DNA of 52,352 bases. Source: an uncultured Prevotella sp. (lineage in GTDB: Bacteria > Bacteroidota > Bacteroidia > Bacteroidales > Bacteroidaceae). The position numbers were made by a program, and so were the translations under genes. Below the pieces are notes generated by a model. That model was not told the origin of the DNA and did not search any database. It saw nothing but the letters and a program-made list of their open reading frames with translations. Below, one piece after another: positions 1 through 9,107 of the stretch (its first letter is position 1; every line of letters begins with the position of its first letter). The stretch covers positions 1 through 52,352 of the forward strand of contig ONQB01000022.1 of assembly GCA_900319905.1 (NCBI GenBank), in the 5' to 3' direction.

Positions 1-16
1 GTTCTGTCAATAAAAA

Positions 17-52
17 TAGGCAGCTATCAAATCGAAACCTGATAGCTGCCTA
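17..52 (-). terminator. Rho-independent terminator-like hairpin
   Basis: A perfect 13-bp stem (17-29 pairs with 40-52) encloses a 10-nt loop. On the minus strand the stem is followed by a T-rich run (TATTTTTATTG). It lies about 130 nt past the aldolase stop codon and could end that transcript. It could instead belong to an insertion sequence whose edge may lie near position 100. Confidence 0.6.
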
Positions 53-180
53 ATCTATGATAGGCTAGGCCAAAATCTGACTTTTGACACAGCCCCTTTT
101 TATTTGTTGATCGTTCAACCTTCAGCAGTTACCCATCTTCCAGAAATCAAGAAGCAGCAATGCTGAAGTAGAAGCACTAA

Positions 181-1191
181 TTAGTCGAGGTTGGCAAGCT
201 TGTTGTCAGAGCCCAGCACGTCAGTGATCTTGTGCTCATACATCTCAGTCATGTAAGCACGAGCCACCTTACCATACTGACGAGGATCGAAGTATTCAGG
301 ATGGTTAGCCAGAGTCTCACGCACACCAGCGGTGTAAGCCAGACGAGAGTCGGAGTCGATGTTGATCTTGCAAACAGCGCTCTTGGCAGCCTCACGAAGC
401 TGCTCCTCGGGGATACCAACTGCATCAGGCAGCTTGCCGCCGTACTGGTTGATGATGTCAACATACTTCTGAGGAACAGAAGAAGAGCCGTGGAGCACGA
501 TGGGGAAGCCAGGGAGCTTCTTCTCGATCTCATGCAGCACATCGAATGCCAATGGAGGAGGAATCAGACGACCTGTCTTCGGGTCACGGGTGCACTGCTC
601 GGGCTTGAACTTGTAAGCACCGTGGCTGGTGCCGATAGAGATAGCAAGGCTGTCGCAACCAGAACGCTGGCTGAAGTCGATCACTTCCTCAGGCTTTGTG
701 TAGTGAGACTCCTCAGAAGAAACCTCATCCTCAACGCCTGCGAGCACGCCGAGCTCGGCCTCAACGGTCACGTCGTACTTGTGAGCATACTCCACGCACT
801 TGCGGGTCAGCTCGATGTTCTCCTCGTAAGGCTTGCTGCTGCCGTCAATCATCACGCTGGAGAAGCCCAGATCAACGCAGTCCTTAACGAGTTCGAAGGT
901 ATCACCGTGGTCGAGGTGCAGCACAATCTCAGGATGGTGGCAACCCAGACTCTTGGCGTACTCAACAGCACCCTGAGCCAGATAACGGAGCAGGATAGGA
1001 TTGGCATAAGCACGTGCACCCTTAGAAACCTGCAGAATGACAGGAGACTTCAGAGTTGCAGAAGCCGTGATGATAGCCTGCAGCTGCTCGAGGTTGTTGA
1101 AGTTGAATGCGGGAATGGCATAGCCGCCGGAGACGGCTCTCTTAAACATCTCGCGAGTATTTACGAGACCTAAATCTTTGTAGTTAACCAT
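181..1191 (-). CDS. fba: Class II fructose-bisphosphate aldolase
   Basis: This 336-residue protein reads as a class II (zinc-dependent) fructose-1,6-bisphosphate aldolase, which interconverts fructose bisphosphate with glyceraldehyde-3-phosphate and dihydroxyacetone phosphate in cytosolic glycolysis and gluconeogenesis. The family's landmarks are visible: an N-terminal AIPAFNFNN strand, the LHLDHGD metal/catalytic segment near residue 93, the SVMIDGSS strand, VEAELGVLAG, the AISIGTSHGAYK metal-binding histidine segment and the VLHGSSSVP loop. Length fits the longer class IIA/B forms with a C-terminal helical extension. It is a single-gene unit, with a consensus promoter at 1235-1265 and a downstream hairpin. 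A long frame on the opposite strand is its shadow. The assignment is secure. Confidence 0.96.
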   Translation of the reverse strand: MVNYKDLGLVNTREMFKRAVSGGYAIPAFNFNNLEQLQAIITASATLKSPVILQVSKGARAYANPILLRYLAQGAVEYAKSLGCHHPEIVLHLDHGDTFELVKDCVDLGFSSVMIDGSSKPYEENIELTRKCVEYAHKYDVTVEAELGVLAGVEDEVSSEESHYTKPEEVIDFSQRSGCDSLAISIGTSHGAYKFKPEQCTRDPKTGRLIPPPLAFDVLHEIEKKLPGFPIVLHGSSSVPQKYVDIINQYGGKLPDAVGIPEEQLREAAKSAVCKINIDSDSRLAYTAGVRETLANHPEYFDPRQYGKVARAYMTEMYEHKITDVLGSDNKLANLD

Positions 1192-1234
1192 TTTATTTAA
1201 ATGTTTAAAGAAAAGTTCTACTTACTTTCACCTG

Positions 1235-1265
1235 CAAATTTACCGATTAATTTTCGCTTTGCAAA
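1235..1265 (-). promoter_or_regulatory. Predicted promoter of fba
   Basis: On the minus strand, TTTG (1262-1265), a 19-nt spacer and TAAATTTG (1235-1242) match the Bacteroidetes -33/-7 promoter. It lies about 45 nt upstream of the aldolase start. Confidence 0.75.
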
Positions 1266-1407
1266 GGAAAAGGGTGTTGTTTATTGTTTTTGTAATATAA
1301 AAAATCTAATATTTCCCAACCAACTTTTTGTCCATACTTCAATTTGGCACGTCGGTTTAGCAAACAGCTTTATTATTTCCTTCTTTCAACCGAAGCATAA
1401 CAAATGG

Positions 1408-1445
1408 AATGCCCATCGGCAACTGACTAGCAGCCGATGGGCATT
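1408..1445 (-). terminator. Strong hairpin downstream of the sugar permease
   Basis: A perfect 13-bp stem (1408-1420 with 1433-1445) encloses a 12-nt loop. It lies about 100 nt past the stop of the FucP-like gene and upstream of the fba promoter, so it probably ends the aqpZ-permease transcript. The rest of 1266-1545 holds only a weaker GCATCG/CGATGC hairpin near 1500 and no convincing gene. Confidence 0.55.
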
Positions 1446-1545
1446 TTACTTATTACCGGAAGACGACACTCACATCACCTATCGGTCTGGCGTCGCATCG
1501 TTATGGCCGATGCGTCATGCAGCGTATCACATACCGTACCCAACC

Positions 1546-2772
1546 TTATAGCGTGAGCACCGGACCATTGTTCTTACGCGTCAGTTCAGAAGCGAAGAGC
1601 AGAATGATGAAATAGCAAAGGAAAGGAATGACAAAAGGAAGACTCATCATGCCCGTGGAGTCGGCAATGATTGTCATCAGCAGGAAGCCACAGCCGCCTA
1701 TGGGTGTCATCATAAGGAGCGACGAGGCCGACTTTGTCAGGCTGCCCAGTCCCCGCAAGGCCAGCGAGAAGATGGTTGGGAACATGATGGCCTCAAAGAC
1801 ATAGTTAGCCACCAGGGCAATCATCGACACCATACCCCAGTTGCAGAGCACAAGGCCAATACAGATCAGACTACCCGTGGCACAGGCCATAAGCATGTGC
1901 TCTGGCTTCACGCTGCGCATGATCCAACTGCCCCCAAAACGTCCAAACATAAAGAACGCAAGGGCCACCGTCAGCACTACCGAGGCGGTATTGTCAGACA
2001 TCCATCCCTTGGCCGTCACGAAGTTGATGAAATAGCTGTTGATGGAAATCTCCGCTATCTCATAGGCCAGAAGCGCAAAGAGACCGAAGACAAACATCGT
2101 GTGGTGATGGAAAAGCTTCGAGATGCGCGTGCCCTTGGCGCGATCCTCGTCTGTCTCACGGTGATTGATTTCGGGCAGGTTGACCCGCGAGAACACCACG
2201 GCAATGAGCAGCACCAAGATGCCCAAGATGGCGTAAGGCACCACGATCTTGCCACCGGCTTCTGACTTAGGACCGCTAAAGAAGAACTGACCGACGATGA
2301 ATGTGGCCGAGAGGCAGCCCAAGCCATTAAACGACTGTGAGAAATTGAGTCGGCTCGTAGCAGTTTCGGGCGCACCGAGCTCCGTTACATACGGATTGGC
2401 CGAAGTCTCCAGAAATACGAGACCGCAGCCAATGATGAACAGCGCGCCAAGGTAGGCATAGAACGTACCAGCCTCAGCACCAGGAATGAACAGCAAAGCG
2501 CCCACGCCGAAGAGCGTAAGGCCAAAGATGACACCTGTGCGATAGCCGTGACGATTGATGAACCAACCGGCAGGGATGGCCATAATGAAGTAACCTAAGT
2601 AGGTCGTTACCTGTATCAGGGCCGACTGCGTCATCGAAATGTCAAGGGCATTCTGAAAGTGCTTGTTCAGCACATCGAGGATGGCGCGGGCAAAGCCCCA
2701 CAGGAAAAACAGTGAAGTAACGAGAATAAACGGCAATACATATTGCCTGTTGGTAAGTGTTGGACGGTTCAT
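1546..2772 (-). CDS. FucP/GluP-type MFS sugar permease
   Basis: An inner-membrane major facilitator protein of about 408 residues with 12 hydrophobic segments. It matches the FucP family (proton-coupled fucose, glucose or galactose uptake) through the N-terminal FFLWGF start of helix 1, the GYFIMAIPAG motif, and LETSANPYV. Asp33 and Glu122 align with the two acidic residues that bind sugar and proton in E. coli FucP (Asp46 and Glu135). I chose the ATG at 2772 (MNRPTLTNRQ), since an extension to 2820 adds residues unlike the family. It follows aqpZ by 81 nt and may be cotranscribed with it. The exact sugar cannot be read from sequence. Confidence 0.88.
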   Translation of the reverse strand: MNRPTLTNRQYVLPFILVTSLFFLWGFARAILDVLNKHFQNALDISMTQSALIQVTTYLGYFIMAIPAGWFINRHGYRTGVIFGLTLFGVGALLFIPGAEAGTFYAYLGALFIIGCGLVFLETSANPYVTELGAPETATSRLNFSQSFNGLGCLSATFIVGQFFFSGPKSEAGGKIVVPYAILGILVLLIAVVFSRVNLPEINHRETDEDRAKGTRISKLFHHHTMFVFGLFALLAYEIAEISINSYFINFVTAKGWMSDNTASVVLTVALAFFMFGRFGGSWIMRSVKPEHMLMACATGSLICIGLVLCNWGMVSMIALVANYVFEAIMFPTIFSLALRGLGSLTKSASSLLMMTPIGGCGFLLMTIIADSTGMMSLPFVIPFLCYFIILLFASELTRKNNGPVLTL

Positions 2773-2853
2773 TATAAATGTAAAAAGCAGGAGGCGAGAC
2801 ATCACGTCCGGCCCCTGCAAGAAAAACGATTTAATATGAAAATCTAATAACTA

Positions 2854-3561
2854 TTACTTTTTCTTTTCAGCAGGCTCGATGATTTTCCACACACCTGCAG
2901 CCAGTGCGCCACCCACCATTGGAGCTACGATGAAGATCCACAGGTTGGTCAGGGCAGTGCCACCTTGGAAGAGGGCAGGGCCGATAGAGCGTGCGGGGTT
3001 GACCGACGTACCCGTATAACGGATGCAGGCCAAGTGTACCAGCACGAGCGACAAGCCGATAGCCAGGCCGGCAAAGTTATTGGTGGCGCCATTAGTCTTG
3101 GCAGTAGCACCGAGCACGACCAACACAAACACGCATGTGAAGAACATCTCAGCCAACAGACCACCCAACGTAGTGACAGTGACGCCAGCGTCATTGACTG
3201 CCTGCAGGTCGTTGGCACCCGTACCCTGCAAGCCCGAAGAAGAAGTGATGGCATAGAGGACAGCCGCACCGATAACACCGCCAATAACCTGATAAATCAT
3301 GTACATTGCGGCATCTTTCAATTTCATGCGGCCACTGAGCCACACCCCTAAGGTGATGGCCGGATTGATATGACAACCCGAAATACCACCAATAGTGTAA
3401 GCCATAGCCACCACGGAGAGTCCAAAAGCTAATGCCGTTCCTACCACAGCTGCCTGGTTATGAACGGGATCACAACCCAATGACACCGCTGCGCCGCAGC
3501 CCATGAGCACGAGCACCATCGTGCCCACCATCTCTGCTAAATACTCTTTTTTCATAGTCAA
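2854..3561 (-). CDS. aqpZ: Aquaporin Z-type water channel
   Basis: A 235-residue inner-membrane MIP-family channel with six membrane helices and both half-helix NPA motifs (GCHINPAITLG and TSVNPARSIG). The selectivity-filter residues of water-specific AqpZ can be aligned: Phe in ALAFGLSV, His in LVHLACI, Thr nine residues later and the Arg of NPAR. Glycerol facilitators differ at these places, so water transport is the likely role. The C-terminus ends in a basic KKK. A second in-frame ATG at 3555 (MKKEYL) is an equally good start. The predicted promoter is at 3605. The neighbouring permease suggests a shared transcript but not a shared function. Confidence 0.93.
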   Translation of the reverse strand: MTMKKEYLAEMVGTMVLVLMGCGAAVSLGCDPVHNQAAVVGTALAFGLSVVAMAYTIGGISGCHINPAITLGVWLSGRMKLKDAAMYMIYQVIGGVIGAAVLYAITSSSGLQGTGANDLQAVNDAGVTVTTLGGLLAEMFFTCVFVLVVLGATAKTNGATNNFAGLAIGLSLVLVHLACIRYTGTSVNPARSIGPALFQGGTALTNLWIFIVAPMVGGALAAGVWKIIEPAEKKK

Positions 3562-3604
3562 CGCATTTGAATGGTTTAATAAATTAGCAGAATACTATTT
3601 TATG

Positions 3605-3612
3605 CAAAGATA
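3605..3612 (-). promoter_or_regulatory. Predicted -7 promoter box for aqpZ
   Basis: TATCTTTG on the minus strand matches TAnnTTTG, 43 nt before the aqpZ start. The upstream -33 element is weak (GTTTA). Confidence 0.5.
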
Positions 3613-3648
3613 GTATCTTTCTAAAAGATAAACGGAATCTGCACTGAT

Positions 3649-5511
3649 TTATTCTTTTTCCTGTGTAATATTTTGTGCAGAATCGTTTTGTTCTATCAAC
3701 TTTTTCAAGAGGAAAGTCGCGTTCTGATTGCGTGCCACCCCCGGTGTAATCTTATAAGAATAGGTGACGTCATCGCCCAGTGCTATCTCAAAACAGAAAT
3801 TATGGAAACGCGGATTTGCCGCCATCTTCGAGAGTTCGAGGTCATGAGTGGCAATGAGTCCTGTGACGGGCCGTTGCATCATCGCCTCAAGAAACATGCG
3901 CGAGCCGTTGAGTTTGTCCAATGAGTTGGTTCCCTTCAGTATCTCATCCAGGATAATGAGTGTGGGCTGGTCAGGCGTGGCATCAAGATGGTCTATCAAC
4001 TGTTGCAAGCGCAACAACTCGGCGTTGAAATACGAGATACCATGCGCCAAGTCGTCACTCGTCCGCATGCTTGTGAATAGTTGGAAGCGGCTCACCGTCA
4101 GTTGGTCGGCAAAGACTGGCATGCCGTTCATTGCCAATACGTAATTCACGCCCACGGCTCTGAGGAAAGTGCTCTTGCCGGCCATGTTGGCACCCGTGAC
4201 GATATAGAAGTTGCGGTCATTGATGACAAAGTCATTCGTCACCGCCTTCTCAGCGAGGAAGGGATGTCCCAGACCTTTGGCGCGGAACACTACCTTCCCT
4301 TCATCCACTACTTCCGCCCTACCCTCCGACCGCAACTCACCCATTGAGACGATGGCATCCAGTTCGGCGACAGCAGCCACCAAGGCTTCTATCTTTCTGG
4401 AAGCCGACCGTTGCCAAGCCGCGAACTTGATAGCGAGGAACATGCCACGCATCAGGATGCTGTCGGAAAGAAACAGATATAGCCCATGCCCGCGCAGCAC
4501 CATCGTTTCAACAATGTCCGTCAGTCGTTCCAACGAATCAGTAGCTTGTCCGATGGTTTCAGCGTTCCTTTTAGCTACTTCTGAATGGAACGTGACCGAC
4601 TGAATATGGCGCACAAGACGCATCAGCGGCTGCAGGTCACCATGCAACGAAAGCACTGCGGATTGAATAGCTCTCAGCCGGCGTTGCGCCAAGTTTTGCG
4701 TGATTCCAAAATTAAAAAAGAGCCAGACTATGGGGACAGCGGCGGGCAGCAGACCCTCCACCGCCAGGGCAATGCTCAGCAAGAAGCCAGCCACCATCGC
4801 CCAAAGCAGCACCTTGAGACCAGCGTGCTGAAACCACGACGGGAAAACGACTTTGCCAATATAGGGCAACTCACGCAAGACCACCGTCGTGTCTATTTTT
4901 CCATCCACGCCAAAGGCCATAAACCGCATGCGCCACCGGCGCATAGCCTCAGCCTCAGCACCATCACCGTGTGCCGACAGTTCGCTGACAGCATCGCGGC
5001 ACAAGCTGATTGCAGCAATGGAGGGAAAGGTATCGACCGACTGCAAGCGCGCTGCGAGGTTTTCTGTCCCCTCTGTCGTCACCGTGCGGTTGATGCGCTG
5101 AAAGAGGCTTTCGCGCCCGAAGATGTCAAGATCATAGGTGAACGGATGATGCGCATCGACGTAGCGCTGACCGTCATCGAAGGCAGAGAAATCACCGCCC
5201 AAGGCGGCCGTCTCGTTCTGATAGGCCTTGCGCAGGCGCTCAATGCGTGCCATGCGCTCGCCGTTCTTTACGTCACGGTTGCGCACTACGACATAAATGA
5301 CGGCCATCACCACAGCCATTACGCCCTCGATGACACGCGTCGTACTGTCGTCGCTCAACGTGATGAGCACCAGAAAAAAGATGATACCAAGGAAGGACAG
5401 GATGTCACCGATGATGAAGAGCCGACTGCGCGAATTGAGCATACGGATTTGCCGGCTCAACGTTTCCACTGCTTCCTGGTAAGCGGCTAATTGTTTTGTT
5501 CTTGACTGCAT
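3649..5511 (-). CDS. Membrane-anchored MutS-like ATPase
   Basis: A protein of about 620 residues with a C-terminal MutS-family ATPase domain: Walker A TGANMAGKST near residues 439-448, the Walker B segment LIILDE near 518-523, and a later THDLELS histidine motif. Two hydrophobic segments near residues 30-78 and another pair in the middle predict a membrane protein. The mismatch-binding N-terminal domain of true MutS and the Smr nuclease of MutS2 are absent, so classical mismatch repair is unlikely. The ATG at 5511 (MQSRTKQ) sits 7 nt past the DUF58 gene; the longer frame to 5796 only overlaps that gene. It is the last gene of the MoxR cluster. The specific role is unknown. Confidence 0.82.
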   Translation of the reverse strand: MQSRTKQLAAYQEAVETLSRQIRMLNSRSRLFIIGDILSFLGIIFFLVLITLSDDSTTRVIEGVMAVVMAVIYVVVRNRDVKNGERMARIERLRKAYQNETAALGGDFSAFDDGQRYVDAHHPFTYDLDIFGRESLFQRINRTVTTEGTENLAARLQSVDTFPSIAAISLCRDAVSELSAHGDGAEAEAMRRWRMRFMAFGVDGKIDTTVVLRELPYIGKVVFPSWFQHAGLKVLLWAMVAGFLLSIALAVEGLLPAAVPIVWLFFNFGITQNLAQRRLRAIQSAVLSLHGDLQPLMRLVRHIQSVTFHSEVAKRNAETIGQATDSLERLTDIVETMVLRGHGLYLFLSDSILMRGMFLAIKFAAWQRSASRKIEALVAAVAELDAIVSMGELRSEGRAEVVDEGKVVFRAKGLGHPFLAEKAVTNDFVINDRNFYIVTGANMAGKSTFLRAVGVNYVLAMNGMPVFADQLTVSRFQLFTSMRTSDDLAHGISYFNAELLRLQQLIDHLDATPDQPTLIILDEILKGTNSLDKLNGSRMFLEAMMQRPVTGLIATHDLELSKMAANPRFHNFCFEIALGDDVTYSYKITPGVARNQNATFLLKKLIEQNDSAQNITQEKE

Positions 5512-5518
5512 GGTGTTA

Positions 5519-6817
5519 TCAATGGCGCATAGCCAAATATTTATTGAGTACATCAACGGAGAGTTCATGCGGTCTGACCAGCAGCGTCTCCATGCCATAT
5601 TGCCGAAGCATTGACGCAATGAGCTGTCGATTGGCCACAGCCTGTTCGGCCGTAACCTGCTGGAAATAGTCCTCTTCGGTCGTTGGCTTCCTTTGGACAA
5701 AGCTTTCCAATTCTTCATCCCTGAAGAAGACAACCAGCACACGGTGACGGCGAGCCAGTTGGCGCAGATAAGGCAACTGCCGTCGCGTGGCCCCAACGGT
5801 GGAGAAGTTGGTGAACAGCACCAACAGGCTGCGCCGCTGCACCCGTTGTCCGATGGTGGTCACTAAGGCGGCGTAGTCGGATTCGTCAAATACCGTTTGC
5901 TGGCGATAGAGACTCTCCAGGATAGCCTGCATCTGTCCGGCATTGCGGTCAGCCGGCAGTAACGTGCCCATCTTGCCGCCAAAGGTGATGAGTCCGGCCT
6001 TGTCCTCGCGATGAATGGAAACAAACGACAGCACCAGCGCTGCGTTGATGGCCCAGTCGAGATATGTCATGCCCTCAGAGGTCTGCTGCATCAGCCGTCC
6101 CTTGTCGATGACGCAGAACACCTGTTGCGACCGTTCCTCGTTATAGACATTGACCATGAGACGGCTCGTCCTGGCCGTCGCCTTCCAGTTGATGGCACGG
6201 TAGTCATCACCCTTCACATAGTCCTTTATCTGCTCAAACTCCGTATTGTTGCCCGGTCGCCTAATGCGCTTGATGCCAATCTCTGTCAGTCGCTGCGAGA
6301 AGGCCAGCAGCTCATAGCGGCGCAACATCAGATAGGACGGATAGACCTTGATGTCCTGTTCCTCGCCCAAGGTAAAGCGGCGTTCCATGCACCGCAGCAG
6401 GACTGAGGCGAACACACGCATACGGCCAAACCGATAAGAGCCCCGCCTGACGGGGCGCAGCCGATAGGTCAGCGCGCGGCCGGTGCCAGGCTTCAGCCAC
6501 ACCGTCAAGGCGATGTCGCGCCGCTGAAACTCCACAGGAGCCTCATCAACGACCGTCAGCCACACGCGAAGCCAATAGTGGCTGAACACTCGCAGGCACA
6601 CCTCATTGTCATCGCCGTTGCTGAAGCGGTCGGCGCACGTGCGGCTGCCGTCGATGCGACCGCTGAACCACAGCACGACGGCCTCCGTGCACAGCTCCAC
6701 CAGCAACACGGCAAGCAGCACCTGACCCAACCACAGCAAGGGGAGCCAGGCACGGCCCGCTGTCATCACCATGACGATGACAAGGCCAATAAGATAAAAG
6801 CGTTTGCGTAAGAACAT
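5519..6817 (-). CDS. DUF58 / VWA-like protein of the MoxR cluster
   Basis: A 432-residue protein with two N-terminal membrane helices (about residues 8-45), a beta-rich region and a DUF58 domain whose signature GNNTEFEQIKDYVKGDD and INWKATART is visible near residues 190-215. DUF58 proteins have a von Willebrand A-like fold and pair with MoxR ATPases. Here the MIDAS-like strand reads VIDKGR, so the usual DxSxS metal site looks degenerate. It starts 4 nt after the MoxR gene, which implies tight coupling. It probably acts at the inner membrane as the partner or substrate of MoxR. The exact process is not known. Confidence 0.88.
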   Translation of the reverse strand: MFLRKRFYLIGLVIVMVMTAGRAWLPLLWLGQVLLAVLLVELCTEAVVLWFSGRIDGSRTCADRFSNGDDNEVCLRVFSHYWLRVWLTVVDEAPVEFQRRDIALTVWLKPGTGRALTYRLRPVRRGSYRFGRMRVFASVLLRCMERRFTLGEEQDIKVYPSYLMLRRYELLAFSQRLTEIGIKRIRRPGNNTEFEQIKDYVKGDDYRAINWKATARTSRLMVNVYNEERSQQVFCVIDKGRLMQQTSEGMTYLDWAINAALVLSFVSIHREDKAGLITFGGKMGTLLPADRNAGQMQAILESLYRQQTVFDESDYAALVTTIGQRVQRRSLLVLFTNFSTVGATRRQLPYLRQLARRHRVLVVFFRDEELESFVQRKPTTEEDYFQQVTAEQAVANRQLIASMLRQYGMETLLVRPHELSVDVLNKYLAMRH

Positions 6818-6821
6818 CAGC

Positions 6822-7787
6822 CTATTTGGGTACTTCTACCTGTTCCAATATGCGCTGCACAATTTTCTCTGGTGTGTAGCCCTCCATCTCGGCCTCAGCG
6901 GTCAGTACAAGGCGGTGGGCCAGCACGGCGGGAGCCACACGCTTCACGTCATCGGGCGTCACGAAGTCGCGGCCGTCAAGCAAGGCCATAGCCTTGGCAG
7001 AACGCAACAATGCCACCGACGCACGTGGGGAAGCACCAAGGTAGATGCTCTTTGCGCGGCGCGTGAGCTGCACGATGCCCACGATGTAGCGTAACAGCGA
7101 CCGATCGACAATGACCTTCTCCAACAACGACCGCATCCTTACGACGTCGTCGGCCCGCAGAACAGGTTCGATGGTACCAAGTTGTGTGAAGTTGGGTGCC
7201 TCCTGATGGCGCTTCAGGATCTCTTCTTCTTCCTCAGCCGAGGGGTAACCCATCGTGATCTTCATCAAGAAACGGTCGAGCTGGGCCTCGGGCAGGCGGT
7301 AGGTACCTTCCTGTTCAATGGGGTTTTGCGTGGCGATGATGGTGTAAAGCGGCTCCATCAGGTAGGTCTGGCCATCAATATCCACCTTACGTTCTTCCAT
7401 CACCTCAAAGAGGGCGGCCTGCGTCTTGGCCGGCGCGCGGTTGATCTCATCGGCTAATATGATATTGCCGAAAGCCGGACCACGGTGGAAATCAAACTCC
7501 CCGGTCTTGGCATTATACACGGTAGTGCCCAGCACATCGCTTGGCATGAGGTCAGGGGTGAACTGTATGCGGCTGAACCGTGCGTCAATCAATCGGGCCA
7601 TCAGTCGGGCCAACAGCGTTTTGGCCACACCTGGTACGCCCTCAATGAGCACATGGCCGTCGGCCAGTACAGAGGCCAGCAATAAGTCGATAGCCTCATC
7701 CTGACCTACGATATACTGTTCGATAGCCGTGCGGATGCTCTCCACCTGTTCAGAGAACACTGTAAGGTCGGTTCTTTCTTCTTCCAT
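6822..7787 (-). CDS. MoxR-family AAA+ ATPase
   Basis: A 321-residue cytosolic AAA+ ATPase. Walker A is GVPGVAKTLLA near residue 54, Walker B is IILADEINRAPA, sensor 1 lies in IATQNPIEQEGTY, and the lid domain contains GASPRASVALLRSAKA. This matches the MRP/APE2220 type of MoxR protein, which remodels VWA-domain partners in a chaperone-like way. It is followed directly by the DUF58 gene and preceded 36 nt upstream by the DUF4350-like gene. The family call is firm. The client process, often linked in other bacteria to envelope stress or cofactor insertion, is inferred. Confidence 0.93.
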   Translation of the reverse strand: MEEERTDLTVFSEQVESIRTAIEQYIVGQDEAIDLLLASVLADGHVLIEGVPGVAKTLLARLMARLIDARFSRIQFTPDLMPSDVLGTTVYNAKTGEFDFHRGPAFGNIILADEINRAPAKTQAALFEVMEERKVDIDGQTYLMEPLYTIIATQNPIEQEGTYRLPEAQLDRFLMKITMGYPSAEEEEEILKRHQEAPNFTQLGTIEPVLRADDVVRMRSLLEKVIVDRSLLRYIVGIVQLTRRAKSIYLGASPRASVALLRSAKAMALLDGRDFVTPDDVKRVAPAVLAHRLVLTAEAEMEGYTPEKIVQRILEQVEVPK

Positions 7788-7823
7788 ATTATCGATTCTT
7801 TATACTTTGTTCTAATTCATGCT

Positions 7824-9107
7824 TCACAGACGTAGTTCCGCGCCAAGCCTTGCCGCCAGACCGTTCATACTGTCAATGGCCTGCATCAGCTCTCGCGTGG
7901 TCAGATCGTTGTCGTTGACGGCCAGATAGCGCAGTCGCTTGATCAGTCGCGCCACGTCCTCATAACTCATGCCGGAACGGTCGGACAGCACTTGGAACAG
8001 ATGGTCGTCATCGTCGAGTGCCTCGACGTCGACACCTGCCTGCTGCCGCACAGTGTTGGCAAAGAGCTCCCACTTGCACCGCAGCAGACCCTTGCGGTCG
8101 TGACGCTGGTAGAAGAGCGTACCGATGAGCCGGGTGAACTCAAGGGTGTGGTTGACCGCAGGCTTCACCATGGGAATGGCACGTTGCCGGCGTCGGGCAG
8201 TGAACACAAAGAATAGCACCAGCAGCGCAAGTGACGTATAGAACGGCCACCACAGCGCATTATCCTTGAAGACCAAGCGGAAAGGCGAGCTCTCCACCTG
8301 CGCGTTAGCCTCGTCCAACTGCTGGTCGGTAATGCGAACAATGGGTCGGGTGGTCATTTCGTTCAACAGCCTGAACACCACCTCATTGGTCTCTCCCTCT
8401 ATCATGCCGTAATTGGTGAACATCAGGGGCATGGTGACCACTATCAGCTCTCCACGGCCGAACTTGCGACGTGCCGCATGCACGTACAGATTGCGTTGCC
8501 CATTGACTTCGAAGCCGCGCGATTTGATTATAGGCCTCCATTGTTGGGCCTCATGCCCTCCGCTAAAGTCAATGACATTGTTCATCATCGGGCTCAGCAT
8601 TTTGTACTGTCGCTCCACATGTCCCGCACTGTCCACCCAGTTGATGGTATCCATCTCCTCATGGCTCTGTCTGAGTCGCAGCACATCGGCAACGGTGAAA
8701 CGGTCGCCCCCACGAATGGCTATGCCCCATTGATGGTCGTAACTGGTATTGTTCTTCGCCACGAACCACGTCTCCCCTGCGACTATCATCAGCCGTTGGC
8801 CACGGTCCATCATGCGCTTGATGATGAGCATTGTGGGGGTGTCCAGTGTGGCGGTCTCCGTCACCCACAGCACATTGCTCAGCGAGTCGCGGCTGTGGGC
8901 CAACTGCCAAAGCGTCATGTGGCGTACCTTATAATAATTATGAGGCAGGGAGCCCTGGAGCACACTGTCCATCAGCATACAGCCGAAGGGATTGTTGTCG
9001 GAGGGCGACCAGGTGGGCGTCCAGTCCCATTTTCTCGGCATCCGCAATTGGACAATGAAGAAGGCCACGACCAGGACGATGAGAGCGATGACTGACTTGC
9101 GGCTCAT
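7824..9107 (-). CDS. DUF4350-like membrane protein
   Basis: A 427-residue protein with an N-terminal membrane anchor (residues 5-21), a periplasmic domain of about 250 residues, a second membrane helix (WPFYTSLALLVLFFVF, near 285-300) and a basic cytoplasmic tail. The lumenal part, with segments such as ATLDTPTMLIIKRMMDRGQRLMIV, resembles the GATase-like DUF4350 domain found beside MoxR genes. Its start overlaps the end of the upstream gene by 4 nt, so the two are translationally coupled. No catalytic residues could be assigned. The family call comes from motif style and context. Confidence 0.75.
   Translation of the reverse strand: MSRKSVIALIVLVVAFFIVQLRMPRKWDWTPTWSPSDNNPFGCMLMDSVLQGSLPHNYYKVRHMTLWQLAHSRDSLSNVLWVTETATLDTPTMLIIKRMMDRGQRLMIVAGETWFVAKNNTSYDHQWGIAIRGGDRFTVADVLRLRQSHEEMDTINWVDSAGHVERQYKMLSPMMNNVIDFSGGHEAQQWRPIIKSRGFEVNGQRNLYVHAARRKFGRGELIVVTMPLMFTNYGMIEGETNEVVFRLLNEMTTRPIVRITDQQLDEANAQVESSPFRLVFKDNALWWPFYTSLALLVLFFVFTARRRQRAIPMVKPAVNHTLEFTRLIGTLFYQRHDRKGLLRCKWELFANTVRQQAGVDVEALDDDDHLFQVLSDRSGMSYEDVARLIKRLRYLAVNDNDLTTRELMQAIDSMNGLAARLGAELRL

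Noticed and set aside
232-1173. A long open frame of about 313 codons on the plus strand opposite the aldolase gene
   Set aside because: It mirrors the codon pattern of the highly conserved aldolase on the minus strand, has no recognisable domain and no promoter or ribosome site.
1201-1551. A 116-codon plus-strand frame in the gap between fba and the sugar permease
   Set aside because: It overlaps the fba promoter and the terminator hairpin, its composition is not coding-like and it has no domain.
3649-5511. Calling the MutS-like gene mutS or mutS2
   Set aside because: It lacks the mismatch-recognition domain of MutS and the Smr nuclease of MutS2 and has membrane helices instead.
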